Shown here one piece after another: positions 48,891 to 57,779 of a stretch of 64,000 nucleotides of DNA (the first letter of the stretch is position 1; each line of letters starts with the position of its first letter). The position numbers were made by a program, and so were the translations under genes. This stretch comes from JAABUE01 sp034435215 (GTDB taxonomy: Bacteria > Chloroflexota > Anaerolineae > Anaerolineales > Villigracilaceae): contig DAOTXM010000492.1 in the NCBI GenBank assembly GCA_034435215.1, positions 13,277 to 77,276 of the forward strand, written 5' to 3'. The notes beneath the pieces were generated by a model. It was not told where the DNA came from, made no database searches, and saw nothing but the letters and a program-made list of their open reading frames with translations.

Positions 48891-51650
48891 TTACTTATCT
48901 TCCGCAATACTCTTGCCACTATGTTTCAAGGCCACATGCGCCGCGGCCAGGCGCGCCACCGGCACGCGGAACGGCGAGCAGGAGACGTAGTTATTGCCAA
49001 TGATGTGGCACCATTCGATGGACTCGGGATCGCCGCCGTGCTCGCCACAGATGCCCACTTCCAATTCAGGACGGGTCTTGCGGCCCTCGGCAATCGCCAT
49101 ATCCATCAGCCTGCCCACGCCCTCGCGGTCGAGCGTCTGGAAGGGATTCTTTGGCAGGATGCCCTGCTCCACATACGTAACCAGGAAGTTGCGCTCGGCG
49201 TCGTCGCGCGAGTAGCCAAAGGTCATCTGGGTCAGGTCGTTGGTGCCAAAGGAGAAGAACTGCGCCAGTTTGGCCACCTCGCCAGCCGTCACGGCAGCGC
49301 GTGGGATTTCGATCATCGTCCCGAACTTGTATTCGAACTCGATGCCTTTCTCTTTCATTACAGTCGAGGCAATGCGCTCAAGGCGCGGCTGGATCCATTC
49401 CAGTTCCTTGACCGTGCCGGTCAGCGGGATCATCACTTCGGGCTTAACCACGATACCGCGCTTGGAGCAATCTGCAGCGGCCTCGAAGATGGCGCGTACC
49501 TGCATCTCGACGATCTCGGGCATAGCAATGCTCAGGCGCACGCCGCGCAGACCCATCATTGGGTTGGATTCGTGCAGGCTTTTGATGGCTTTCAGCAAGT
49601 TTTCTTTTTCTTGCAAGCCTTTGGTCTCGCCCTTCACGCGCATGGTGATGACTTCTTCGAGCAGGGCTTCTTCGTCGGGCATGAACTCATGCAAAGGCGG
49701 GTCGATCAGGCGAATGATGACGGGATAACCATCCATCGCTTCGAACAGGCCATCGAAGTCAGAACGCTGGCTGGGCAACAGCAGGTTCAGTTGTTTGGTG
49801 CGCTCTTCGCTGGTATTCGCCAGGATCATCTTCTGGACAATGGGCAGGCGTTCGGGTTCGAAGAACATGTGCTCGGTCCGGCACAGACCGATGCCCACCG
49901 CGCCGTACGAGCGGGCGCGTCGCGCATCCTTGGGATAGTCGGCGTTGGTCCACACCTGCAGGCCGCGGGTGGGATAACCCTTTGGCCCCTTGCGCATGCC
50001 GTCGCGGGCGCAGATCTCGTCAGCCCAGTTGAGCAGGGTCATCAGCTCGGTTTGTTCCTCGAGCGAGGGCGCACTCGTCGGGATTTTGCCGACGAACACC
50101 TCGCCGGTGGTGCCGTCCACTGAAATCCATTCCCCTTCTTTGACAATCTTGCCATCCACGGACATCTGGCGTTTTTCGAGATCGATCTTGATGGCTGACG
50201 CACCCACTACACATGGAATGCCGAACTGACGGGCGACCACCGCTGCATGCGACGTGGCGCCGCCCTCGCTGGTGAGCACGCCCTGGGAGGCGATCATGCC
50301 ATGTACGTCATCCGGTTTAGTGAACGGTCGCACCATGATCACTTCCTGCTTGCTCTCCTTGGCCATTTTCTCGGCTGTGTCAGCATCGAAATATGCCTGG
50401 CCGACGGCCGCGCCCGGGGAAGCATTGACGCCTTTGGCAAAGAATGCTCCGGATCCTTCGGCTGCCTTCTTGGCTTTGTCATCGAACTGTGGGTGCAGGA
50501 GCGCATCCACATTCTCCGGGCTGACGCGCAGAACCGCCTCATCCTTCGAAATCAGACCTTCGTTAGCCATATCCACCGCAATCTTGACCGCGGCCTTGGC
50601 CGTCCGCTTGCCGCTACGAGTCTGGAGCATCCACAGTCTGCCGCGTTCGATGGTGAACTCGACATCCTGCATTTCCTTATAGTGTCGCTCCAGTTTATCG
50701 GTAATTTCCATGAACTGGGCATATGCTTCGGGCAGAGTCTTCTGCATATTGACGATCGGTTCAGCATTGCGGATGCCGGCCACCACGTCTTCGCCCTGGG
50801 CATTGAGCAGGTAGTCACCCAACATCTTTTTCTCGCCTGTGGACGGATCGCGGGTGAAGGCCACGCCGGTGCCCGAGTCGTCTCCCATGTTGCCGAAGAC
50901 CATGGTTACGATGTTGACAGCCGTACCCAGATCATCCGAGATCCCGGTAGCACGACGATAATCCACGGCGCGCTTGCCATTCCAGGATTTGAAGACCGCT
51001 TCGGTTGCCAGTTCCAGTTGCTTGTAAGCATCCTGTGGAAAGTCCTGACCGGTTTCTTTCTTGAACACATCCTTGAACGTGGCGACCAACGCCTTCCAGT
51101 CCTCGGCTGTCAGTTCGGTATCGCTTTTATAACCCTTCTTGGCTTTGTATTCCGCCATTGGATGCTCGAAGGCTTCGTCGGCAATATCCATCACCACGGT
51201 GCCGAACATTTCGACCAGGCGGCGGTAAGAATCGTACACGAAGCGTGGATTGTCCGTCAGCTTGACCATCCCCTCAGCGGTGTCATCGTTCAGGCCAATA
51301 TTAAGCACCGTATTCATCATGCCCGGCATGGAGAACTTGGCCCCCGAGCGGCAGGAAACGAGCAGCGGATTGTTGGCATCGCCGAACTTCTTGCCGGTTT
51401 TCTCTTCCACCGCTTTCATGGCTGCCAGTTCCTGCTCCCACTGACCCGGAGGGAACTTACCCGTTTTGCGATATTCGTTACAAGCCTCGGTTGTGACCGT
51501 AAAACCGGGGGGGACCGGCACGCCTGCGCGGGTCATATCCGCCAGCCCGGCGCCCTTTCCACCCAGCAGGGCGCGAACACCTTCCCAATCGCCGGCGTAC
51601 TTCTCAGCCTCGGCGACTTCCTCGAAAAGGTAAACCCATTTTTTTGACAT
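48891..51650 (-). CDS. ppdK: Pyruvate, phosphate dikinase
   Basis: Interconverts pyruvate, ATP and Pi with PEP, AMP and PPi, serving gluconeogenesis or PPi-linked glycolysis. The 919-residue protein has the N-terminal ATP-grasp part (LLGGKGAGLADM; RSGAKFSMPGMMNTVLNIGL), the catalytic phosphohistidine in GGATSHAAVVAR (about 480) and the C-terminal PEP barrel with GICGEHGGDP and the Cys in NNYVSCSPFRVP. The ATG at 51650 gives the standard start MSKKWVYLFEE; the 51-residue upstream extension runs through noncoding DNA. AGGAG lies before the start. Confidence 0.96.
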   Translation of the reverse strand: MSKKWVYLFEEVAEAEKYAGDWEGVRALLGGKGAGLADMTRAGVPVPPGFTVTTEACNEYRKTGKFPPGQWEQELAAMKAVEEKTGKKFGDANNPLLVSCRSGAKFSMPGMMNTVLNIGLNDDTAEGMVKLTDNPRFVYDSYRRLVEMFGTVVMDIADEAFEHPMAEYKAKKGYKSDTELTAEDWKALVATFKDVFKKETGQDFPQDAYKQLELATEAVFKSWNGKRAVDYRRATGISDDLGTAVNIVTMVFGNMGDDSGTGVAFTRDPSTGEKKMLGDYLLNAQGEDVVAGIRNAEPIVNMQKTLPEAYAQFMEITDKLERHYKEMQDVEFTIERGRLWMLQTRSGKRTAKAAVKIAVDMANEGLISKDEAVLRVSPENVDALLHPQFDDKAKKAAEGSGAFFAKGVNASPGAAVGQAYFDADTAEKMAKESKQEVIMVRPFTKPDDVHGMIASQGVLTSEGGATSHAAVVARQFGIPCVVGASAIKIDLEKRQMSVDGKIVKEGEWISVDGTTGEVFVGKIPTSAPSLEEQTELMTLLNWADEICARDGMRKGPKGYPTRGLQVWTNADYPKDARRARSYGAVGIGLCRTEHMFFEPERLPIVQKMILANTSEERTKQLNLLLPSQRSDFDGLFEAMDGYPVIIRLIDPPLHEFMPDEEALLEEVITMRVKGETKGLQEKENLLKAIKSLHESNPMMGLRGVRLSIAMPEIVEMQVRAIFEAAADCSKRGIVVKPEVMIPLTGTVKELEWIQPRLERIASTVMKEKGIEFEYKFGTMIEIPRAAVTAGEVAKLAQFFSFGTNDLTQMTFGYSRDDAERNFLVTYVEQGILPKNPFQTLDREGVGRLMDMAIAEGRKTRPELEVGICGEHGGDPESIEWCHIIGNNYVSCSPFRVPVARLAAAHVALKHSGKSIAEDK

Positions 51651-51739
51651 AGTTGAACTCCTGAATAAAAAAGTTATGATAGCGACAAATCCAGCAAAGT
51701 TTACCACAAAGGATATTTTGAGGTATGGATGATTTCGCC

Positions 51740-51843
51740 GTGTGCACGCAAAACATATCAGGGACAACCCGCGAAAATGGGTGGGCGCTCGAAGCACGCC
51801 CACCCATTTTCGCGGTATTTTCTGACAACCTTTGCATGCACAC
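51740..51843. repeat. Nested inverted repeat, family B, upstream of ppdK
   Basis: The inner perfect 19-bp stem (51769-51787 and 51797-51815; CGCGAAAATGGGTGGGCG core) lies within outer arms GTGTGCACGCAAA (51740-51752) and TTTGCATGCACAC (51831-51843). The design, an A/T-flanked GC hairpin inside a second inverted repeat, recurs at 52717-52822. It lies between the divergent ppdK and receiver genes, so it is not a needed terminator. Confidence 0.8.
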
Positions 51844-51952
51844 TTTCGCCTTTACCAATGACCTGTGGATGAAGTCCCCAATTTGTTAATAGTTTGCAAA
51901 GTCAGGATGACGAAAAATAGGTCATAATAAGGCAACAAGGAACTCTATTGTT

Positions 51953-52378
51953 ATGCCAAAAACTGTCCTAACCATAGATGACGATACCGCCATCACCGAG
52001 TTGTTAGCCATGTTGTTGCGTACGCATGGATATGAAGTGAAAACCGTCAACAGCGGTGAAGAAGGTGTCGAAGCTATAAAAAAATTGGATCCGCACGTAG
52101 TGATCCTTGATCTGATGATGCCTGGCATGGATGGATGGCAGGTATGTAAGAGCGTGCGCGAATTCAGCAATGTGCCGATTGTGATCCTCTCTGCCCTCGA
52201 TGACCCTGCCATGATCGCCAGCGCCTTGGATGCCGGCGCGGATGACTATCTGGTCAAGCCGGTTTCTAGCAGCATCCTGGTCGCTCACCTGAACAGGTTG
52301 ATTCGCCGGACCGGCACTTTGGAGGCCCCCAACGGGTCGGTGATTCGCCCGGCGAGAACCCAGGCTCAAATTTCCTGA
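51953..52378 (+). CDS. Single-domain response regulator (CheY-like), copy 2
   Basis: A 141-residue receiver domain with the acidic pocket TIDDDTA, phospho-acceptor Asp in VILDLMMPG, ILSAL and Lys in DYLVKPVS. A short tail of about 20 residues (NGSVIRPARTQAQIS) has no recognised domain. No kinase is nearby. AAGGAAC precedes the ATG. It lies 43 bp before a zinc-ribbon gene, possibly in one transcript. Confidence 0.9.
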   Translation: MPKTVLTIDDDTAITELLAMLLRTHGYEVKTVNSGEEGVEAIKKLDPHVVILDLMMPGMDGWQVCKSVREFSNVPIVILSALDDPAMIASALDAGADDYLVKPVSSSILVAHLNRLIRRTGTLEAPNGSVIRPARTQAQIS

Positions 52379-52421
52379 CTAAGGTAAAATAGAATATCCA
52401 AAATTTTTCAGGAGGCACACT

Positions 52422-52718
52422 GTGCAAACCTGTTCGCTTTGTAATGCTTCGTCCCCAGATCAGGCCAGTCATTGTGTCCATTGCAAGGCAGATCTTTCTG
52501 AACATTCCACCACGGCTTATGCGCTCAAACGTTTCAGAGCGAATCCGCGTGTCAAAGCGGTCACTGTTTCATCCTCACATAACGCCTGTTCCTATTGCTA
52601 CGAACAATTAGGAACCTATCCAGTTGATCAAGTACCGCCCCTTCCGCACAAAGGTTGTTCGCACACAAACGGTTGCCGGTGTTTCTATATCCCGGTGCTG
52701 AACGATATCTATCCATAG
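52422..52718 (+). CDS. Small zinc-ribbon protein
   Basis: A 98-residue protein with an N-terminal zinc-ribbon (CSLCNASSPDQASHCVHC, residues 4-21) and a second cysteine set (CSYCYEQ, then CSHTNGCRC), both likely to bind zinc. The function is not known. A GTG start at 52422 behind AGGAGG is well supported. It follows the receiver gene and is trailed by a nested inverted repeat. Confidence 0.8.
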   Translation: MQTCSLCNASSPDQASHCVHCKADLSEHSTTAYALKRFRANPRVKAVTVSSSHNACSYCYEQLGTYPVDQVPPLPHKGCSHTNGCRCFYIPVLNDIYP

Positions 52719-52822
52719 TCAGTAGATCACGAAATATCTGAAAAATGCCCGAAAACAGGGGTGCGAGTGAACGCCCGCACCCCTGTTTTCGGGACCTCTT
52801 TTGATTTTCGTGAAGTACTGAT
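52717..52822. repeat. Nested inverted repeat, family B, after the zinc-ribbon gene
   Basis: The inner 18-bp perfect stem CCCGAAAACAGGGGTGCG (52748-52765 and 52776-52793) lies within outer arms AGTCAGTAGATCACGAAA and TTTTCGTGAAGTACTGAT. The half-site TCAGTAGATCACGAAATA is also present alone at 42940-42957. The element may be a small dispersed palindromic unit that also works as a terminator. Confidence 0.75.
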
Positions 52823-52895
52823 AGCGGCTTATCACAAAAACGGGTGAGGAGTAACTCCACTTTCCCCCTTCCTTAGAAAGCACCATTGTAAAAAA

Positions 52896-52918
52896 GAGAG
52901 ACCGGATGGGCCGCTCTT
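52896..52918 (-). terminator. Terminator after the alpha/beta hydrolase gene
   Basis: On the minus strand a short imperfect GC hairpin (AGAGCGGCC / GGTCTCTCT) precedes a run of T. Confidence 0.5.
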
Positions 52919-52923
52919 TTGCT

Positions 52924-53688
52924 TCATAGCAAACTTCTCAGGGTGGTTGCTGTGACCCATGGGTTTTCCAACATAGGCATGTGACCAACGCCTGATAGCT
53001 CCATGAGCGTTGCGTGCGGAATGAATGCTTTGATTTCCTGCGCACGTTGGATGGGGATCAACTCGTCCGCTTCGCCATGAATGACAACTACTGGAAAATC
53101 GAAGTTGGACAAGGCGGAAGTCGAATCGTCCCGTTCAGCCATTGCCTTGAGCGCGCCGGCCAGTCCTGCTGGTGATTGCCGCGCGATCAAACTGCGGACG
53201 AGGGCCTGCACCCGCTCATCGGGCGTCAACTTGCCCGGCATCGACTCGGCCACTGCTCCCACGCCGGATTTCATGATCTCGGCAGCTGCTTCGTAGCGCC
53301 CCCGTTTGCGTTCGGGGGGATCAGCCAGCGCCTGGGATGCGACCAGGTCCAAGCCCGACATGCGTTCCGGATAAGCACGTGCAAACGCCAGCGAGATATA
53401 GCCCCCCATCGAATGCCCGGCGATGACAGCTTTTTCGATCCCAAGGTGATCAAGCAACCCGGCGATATCTGCCGCCATATCTGACATCTGGAATTGGCTC
53501 TCGACCACCTGGCTTTGACCGAAACCGCGCAGGTCGGGCAGGACAACGTCGAAGTCGCGCTCCAGCAAAGGAAGGACTTCGTTCCAAATCGTATGATCCA
53601 ACGGATAGCCGTGTACCAGGACTAACGGTTTCCCTGCCCCTCGTCGCACAAAGGCAATTCGAACACCGTTAACGTTTGCTTTTTCCAT
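52924..53688 (-). CDS. Alpha/beta-fold hydrolase
   Basis: A 254-residue serine hydrolase. The oxyanion region is VLVHGYPLDHTIW (about 27-39), the nucleophile elbow is AGHSMGGYISLA (Ser about 94), the acid residue lies in VIHGEADELIP and the catalytic His in SGVGHMPMLENP. The substrate is unknown. The ATG at 53688 follows GGAGGTAG; a TTG four codons earlier overlaps this site. It lies 2 bp after the RNase H-like gene in a minus-strand cluster. Confidence 0.9.
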   Translation of the reverse strand: MEKANVNGVRIAFVRRGAGKPLVLVHGYPLDHTIWNEVLPLLERDFDVVLPDLRGFGQSQVVESQFQMSDMAADIAGLLDHLGIEKAVIAGHSMGGYISLAFARAYPERMSGLDLVASQALADPPERKRGRYEAAAEIMKSGVGAVAESMPGKLTPDERVQALVRSLIARQSPAGLAGALKAMAERDDSTSALSNFDFPVVVIHGEADELIPIQRAQEIKAFIPHATLMELSGVGHMPMLENPWVTATTLRSLL

Positions 53689-53690
53689 TT

Positions 53691-54227
53691 CTACCTCCAA
53701 TTGACAGCCACTTTCAATTTACTGCCCAACTTCGACCGGTAGTGCACGAATCCATTGTCACGCCCGTATTCATAGACCTGGCGGGTGATGTCTGCGTCCA
53801 CTTTGCAATATTCGGCCACCTTTTCCAGTTCGCCTGCACGGAACCATTCCACGGCTTTAAGCCCGTCTGCGGATTTCTTTGTGCCCAGTGTAGCTTCGGC
53901 AATGGCGTCGAGACTCAACCTGAAACCCAGAACCCGGTGAATGTCCTGGAGCAGGTCAAGGGTGCGGAGCGAGGCGAAATTGAAGGTCGGGGCGTAGGGA
54001 CGCAGCACCAGATAGTCGAAGCCTATCAAGTTGAAACCAACCACGCGGTCCGCAGCTTTGAGTTCATCGATCAAGGCCCAAGCATCCTTCTCCCAGTAGA
54101 CAGCAAAGTCGTTCCGTACGGTGGAAAAGGTGACGCCGCAAGCCAGGCGCAGTTTCTCGATGCCGGTTCGCCCGCCCACATCCTGGAAGAGGTTTTGCGA
54201 TTCGAGGTCGAAAAAGACGAGGTTCAT
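53691..54227 (-). CDS. RNase H-like 3'-5' exonuclease domain protein
   Basis: A 178-residue protein with a DEDD exonuclease-like pattern: MNLVFFDLES (Asp7, Glu9), VVGFNLIGFDYLVL (second Asp) and EYCKVDADITRQVYEY (Asp near the end). Similar proteins are annotated as ribonuclease H-like. The substrate, RNA or DNA, cannot be told. It lies directly downstream of the nucleotidyltransferase gene, fitting a role in RNA 3'-end handling (inference). Confidence 0.75.
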   Translation of the reverse strand: MNLVFFDLESQNLFQDVGGRTGIEKLRLACGVTFSTVRNDFAVYWEKDAWALIDELKAADRVVGFNLIGFDYLVLRPYAPTFNFASLRTLDLLQDIHRVLGFRLSLDAIAEATLGTKKSADGLKAVEWFRAGELEKVAEYCKVDADITRQVYEYGRDNGFVHYRSKLGSKLKVAVNWR

Positions 54228-54268
54228 TCGATTTCCGATTTACGACTTTAGATTTTGGATTTGCGATT
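54228..54268. repeat. AAATC-unit degenerate repeat at the nucleotidyltransferase end
   Basis: Repeats of GATTT-like units (minus strand AAATCNNAAATC) fill the intergenic space and supply the last residues NRKSKI of the upstream gene. It is related to 31680-31721. Confidence 0.55.
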
Positions 54269-55930
54269 ACCATCGCTGGCCAGCCACGCGCGTGCAAAGG
54301 CAAAGGCTTCTTCGCGGGTATGAATTTTGCCAACGGCCTGGGCCTCGCGGATGGCTTCCAATACTTCGCCTACGCTTGGGCCGGGCTTAAGATCGAGTTC
54401 CTTCATCAGCGCATTGCCATCTAACAGGCGGGGCGGGGCGACTGTTTCTGTGGGCTTTTCCCAGTAGTTTTCGAGGAAGATGCGGCATACATCCAGCGTA
54501 GCCGTCCAGGTCTCCTGGGTGAGCGTGTGGCCGCGCGTGGCACGCGTATCGGCCAACGCCAGCAGGATCAAATCGACACCCGCTTCTCCGGCCTCGCGGA
54601 AGAAACGGTAAATGGCCTTGCGCGAAGGCGTCCTGTGTTCGCTTTCCATGCGATTGCTGTAAAAATGCACGCGCATATGATACCGAACGATCAATCGCAG
54701 GCGCTGGATTTCGTCGTTGCTCAGGTGCAGGGCGTGTGCACGCGCAACGGCCAACTCCGCGCCTTGCTCGTCGTGGCCCCAAAAGCGAATGCGACCGTCG
54801 TCGCCAGTTATTTTGCAAACCGGCTTGGCGACATCGTGATACAAGGCTGCGAGGAACAACAGGGCGCGCACCGAGCGGTCGGCGTTGAGGGTGTTGGCAA
54901 AATGTGTGGCAAGCTGCTCACGGTAACGTCCCAGGCGCAGGATCAGCAGGCCGGTGAACAGGTCGCCTGTCGATTCGGGATCGTAGCCGGGAGCCAGGGC
55001 AGCCAGGATGTCATCGAGCTGGTTCATCACAGCCAGTGTGTGCGTCCAAACATCATAGACATGCGGTGCGGGTTGTTCCACACCTTTGAGCGCGGGCAAC
55101 TCGGGCAGGAGGTGCGGCAGCACGCCCAGCATTTCCAAGGCGCGGATGGCCGTGCCCGGTTGCGGACCCTCCAGGATGCGAAACAACTCATCCCGCAGGC
55201 GTTCAGGAGAGACGCTTTGCAACTGCCCAGTGGCCTGCTTCATCTTCTGACGGGTTTCCAAGTCGATCTGGAATCCCAACCCGGCTGCCAGACGGATCCC
55301 GCGCAACACACGCACCGGATCATTTTCCAGGGATTCCGGTGCGCAGGTGCGAATGCGCTTTGCTCGCAAGTCGTTTGCACCATTCAAAGGGTCGAAAAAC
55401 GATCCGACGCGTAAATCGTAAGCAATGGCGTTGATCGTGAAATCGCGGTCGCGCAGGTCGGCTTCGATATCCGCGCCACGATAGGTGGCAAAATCCAAAA
55501 TGGTACGCACGCCGTTTTCCAGGGTCAGGACAACACGTCCGGTATCGCGCTCGTTGTCCAGTGGGTAGAACGCTCCCCGTAATTTATTGGCAACGCGCCG
55601 CGCCAGTTGGATGCCATCGGCAGGCACGGCAAAGTCCAGGTCGTGTGACATTCGTCCCAACAGGGCGTCACGCACTGCGCCACCAACCAGGTAGATTTCC
55701 TGGCCAGCGGGCAGTGCTTCCTGCACGGAAATCAATAAAGGGGAAAAGGAAAAAGGCGAAGGCATGAAGATGATTTCGGGAATTTCCTTGTGACGGTGAG
55801 TCTGCGCCGCGCGGCGCGCTTCTTCGGGGGTATTGCCCTGGGCAATGATTTTTCCGTGCAGGCGCGCCACCCAGCGTCCGGCGTAGGGAGAAGCAGAGCG
55901 AGAGTCCGGCTGCCCTTTTTTATCTGTCAT
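54248..55930 (-). CDS. CCA tRNA nucleotidyltransferase / poly(A) polymerase family protein
   Basis: A 560-residue class II nucleotidyltransferase. The N-terminal 50 residues form a small basic domain (WVARLHGKIIAQGNTPEEAR) unlike the enzyme core. The core has IYLVGGAVRDALLGR, the metal-binding pair in HDLDFAVPA, RDRDFTINAIAYDL and ENDPVRVLRGIRLAAGLGF. A C-terminal HD-type module has FLAALYHDVAKP. Whether it adds CCA, only A, or acts as poly(A) polymerase cannot be told. The chosen ATG at 55930 is preferred over a GTG three codons earlier. Confidence 0.88.
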   Translation of the reverse strand: MTDKKGQPDSRSASPYAGRWVARLHGKIIAQGNTPEEARRAAQTHRHKEIPEIIFMPSPFSFSPLLISVQEALPAGQEIYLVGGAVRDALLGRMSHDLDFAVPADGIQLARRVANKLRGAFYPLDNERDTGRVVLTLENGVRTILDFATYRGADIEADLRDRDFTINAIAYDLRVGSFFDPLNGANDLRAKRIRTCAPESLENDPVRVLRGIRLAAGLGFQIDLETRQKMKQATGQLQSVSPERLRDELFRILEGPQPGTAIRALEMLGVLPHLLPELPALKGVEQPAPHVYDVWTHTLAVMNQLDDILAALAPGYDPESTGDLFTGLLILRLGRYREQLATHFANTLNADRSVRALLFLAALYHDVAKPVCKITGDDGRIRFWGHDEQGAELAVARAHALHLSNDEIQRLRLIVRYHMRVHFYSNRMESEHRTPSRKAIYRFFREAGEAGVDLILLALADTRATRGHTLTQETWTATLDVCRIFLENYWEKPTETVAPPRLLDGNALMKELDLKPGPSVGEVLEAIREAQAVGKIHTREEAFAFARAWLASDGNRKSKI

Positions 55931-55954
55931 TTCATCCACCCTGCATCGTCCGGA

Positions 55955-56512
55955 TCAGTTTGCCTGGAGTTTTTCTAAATCGACAACGCCGATGAAGGGC
56001 AGGTTGCGGTAGTATTCGTCCAGGTCGAGTCCATAGCCGAAGACGAACTTGTTGGGGATTACGAATCCGCGATAATGAATGGGGACAACCACTTCGCGGC
56101 GTTCCGCTTTGTCGAGCAACGAGCAGACCTTCAGGCTGCGCGGCTGGCGGGTGGAGAGCAATTCCAGCACGTGCGAGATGGTGTGACCACTGTCGATGAT
56201 ATCTTCCACCAAAAGCACATCCTTGTCGCGGATGTTGGTTTGCAGGTCGAGCGTCACACGGACGTTGCCGTCTGATTCGCGCGCGCCGGCTCCATAGGAT
56301 GTGATTGCCATGAAATCAACCTGATGCGGGACGGTAATACGGCGCATCAAATCCACAAGAAAGACGATGCCGCCACGCAAAATGCAGATCAAGAGCAGGT
56401 TGTCGGTGTCAGCGTAATCGCGACTGATTTCTTCCCCGATCTCTACAATGCGGTTTTGCAGGGTATCTTCGTCGATCAGGGTTTCAGCCAGAAACTCATG
56501 ATAATCTTGCAT
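55955..56512 (-). CDS. hpt: Hypoxanthine phosphoribosyltransferase
   Basis: A 185-residue purine-salvage enzyme that converts hypoxanthine or guanine to IMP or GMP. The PRPP loop VLLVEDIIDSGHTI is clear, and LICILRGGIVFLVDL and FVFGYGLDLDEYYRNLPFIG are typical of Hpt. It lies between tdk and the nucleotidyltransferase gene in a minus-strand cluster of nucleotide functions. Confidence 0.95.
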   Translation of the reverse strand: MQDYHEFLAETLIDEDTLQNRIVEIGEEISRDYADTDNLLLICILRGGIVFLVDLMRRITVPHQVDFMAITSYGAGARESDGNVRVTLDLQTNIRDKDVLLVEDIIDSGHTISHVLELLSTRQPRSLKVCSLLDKAERREVVVPIHYRGFVIPNKFVFGYGLDLDEYYRNLPFIGVVDLEKLQAN

Positions 56513-56554
56513 AATAACTCCAACATAAACACCTCTTTGCAGGACATCGTACCC

Positions 56555-57124
56555 TTAGCGGGGTACCTCATGGTGTTCACGGCAGCGAGCTTCATATAAC
56601 TCAGAAGCGCCAACGATCACGACCGGGTCATCGTAGCGCGCCGGTTTGCCGTTGACCAGGCGCTGGGTGCGCGAGGCCTCGTCGCCACAGGTCATGCAAA
56701 TGGCGTGCAGCTTGTCCACTTTCTCGGCTTTTGCCATTAATATCGGCATGGGGCCAAACGGTTCGCCGCGGAAGTCCATGTCCAGGCCGGCCACGATGAC
56801 ACGCACGCCATGTTCCGCCAGTTCCTGGGCCACATCCACGACTTCGGGATCGAAAAACTGGGCTTCATCGATGGCCACGACCGTTGTATCCTGGTCGATG
56901 CGTTCACGGATGGTTGCCGCCTTTTCCACCGGGATGGCATCGAAGTTTGCGCCAGCATGCGACGTGACTTTTTCCACTGCATACCGGACGTCGATGGCGG
57001 GTTTGAACACCTGCACCTTTTGTCTGGCAATGGTAGCACGCACCAGGCGGCGGATGAGTTCATCCGTCTTGCCGCTGAACATGGAACCGCAGATTACTTC
57101 GATGGAACCGGTGTGATGTTTCAT
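56555..57124 (-). CDS. tdk: Thymidine kinase (type II)
   Basis: A 189-residue enzyme phosphorylating thymidine with ATP. The P-loop is CGSMFSGKTDE (12-22), the Walker B-like strand is VVAIDEAQFFDP, the substrate lasso region is AGLDMDFRGEPFGP, and the zinc site is built by CMTCGDEA and later Cys residues. GGAAGC precedes the ATG. An unusual 172-bp gap with a hairpin separates it from rpmE. Confidence 0.95.
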   Translation of the reverse strand: MKHHTGSIEVICGSMFSGKTDELIRRLVRATIARQKVQVFKPAIDVRYAVEKVTSHAGANFDAIPVEKAATIRERIDQDTTVVAIDEAQFFDPEVVDVAQELAEHGVRVIVAGLDMDFRGEPFGPMPILMAKAEKVDKLHAICMTCGDEASRTQRLVNGKPARYDDPVVIVGASELYEARCREHHEVPR

Positions 57125-57235
57125 AGCTTCCTTTCCAATTCTAGCATTCGTAATGGTTCTTCAGGCTTCGCCGTGAAAGGAGGCCGAAGAAATGGCGGGG
57201 CTTAGTTTTTTTTCAGGGAGTTCTTCATGCAGCAA

Positions 57236-57264
57236 AACAGGCAGATGCGTTGCACCTGCCTGTT
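57236..57264 (-). terminator. Hairpin after rpmE
   Basis: AACAGGCAG pairs perfectly with CTGCCTGTT around an 11-nt loop, followed on the minus strand by a short TTGCTGC. It probably ends the ribosomal protein transcript in part. Confidence 0.6.
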
Positions 57265-57296
57265 AAGTTTACCTGAGTTTGCGAAAGACGCAATCC

Positions 57297-57767
57297 TTAG
57301 GCGACTGTTTCCGCTTCCGGGAATTCGTATCCCAGGGCGCGTAATTTCTTCTTGGCGTCGATCAGGGACTTTTGACCAAAACCTGTAATTGCCAGCACAG
57401 CCTCTTCGCCCTCGGCGAGTTTATTCATGAACTGGCCTACTTTTTTGATGCCTGCCTTGGCCAGCGCCTCGGTTGGGCGTTTGCCCAATTCGAGATCGGC
57501 CACCGGGCGCTCGGGGGAAACTTTCTCGGTCTCCCGCGCTTTCTTTTCCGCTACATAATCCTGGCGAGCTTGAAGTTTTTTGTAGAAGCGATCGACCTGG
57601 CCTTCGATGTCTACGATACGGGCCTGTTCCCCAGAAAAGAACGGGTGACAATTGGAACAGATTTCGACTCGGATTTCTTTCCTGGTCGAACCGGTTTTCC
57701 AGGTATTCCCACAGGCGCAGGTCACGGTGGCATCCACATAGAATGTGGGATGGATATCTTTCTTCAT
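57297..57767 (-). CDS. rpmE: Ribosomal protein L31 fused to an alpha-CTD-like domain
   Basis: L31 is normally about 70 residues; this protein has 156. Residues 1-75 are a zinc-type L31 (Cys17, Cys19, Cys37, Cys40; MKKDIHPTFYVDATVTC, HPFFSG). After a charged linker, residues about 90-152 read VADLELGKRPTEALAKAGIK ... GFGQKSLIDAKKKLRALG, closely resembling the helix-hairpin-helix C-terminal domain of RNA polymerase alpha (DLEL-R-L-I-G ... GKKSL-EIK-L-G). The added domain may bind nucleic acid or protein at the ribosome. It is the last gene of rplU-rpmA-rpmE. Confidence 0.9.
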   Translation of the reverse strand: MKKDIHPTFYVDATVTCACGNTWKTGSTRKEIRVEICSNCHPFFSGEQARIVDIEGQVDRFYKKLQARQDYVAEKKARETEKVSPERPVADLELGKRPTEALAKAGIKKVGQFMNKLAEGEEAVLAITGFGQKSLIDAKKKLRALGYEFPEAETVA

Positions 57768-57779
57768 ACCAGTATCCTT

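Noticed and set aside
48669..51647. Two long plus-strand frames opposite ppdK
   Set aside because: They are antisense shadows of a highly conserved dikinase gene, without ribosome sites or recognisable domains.
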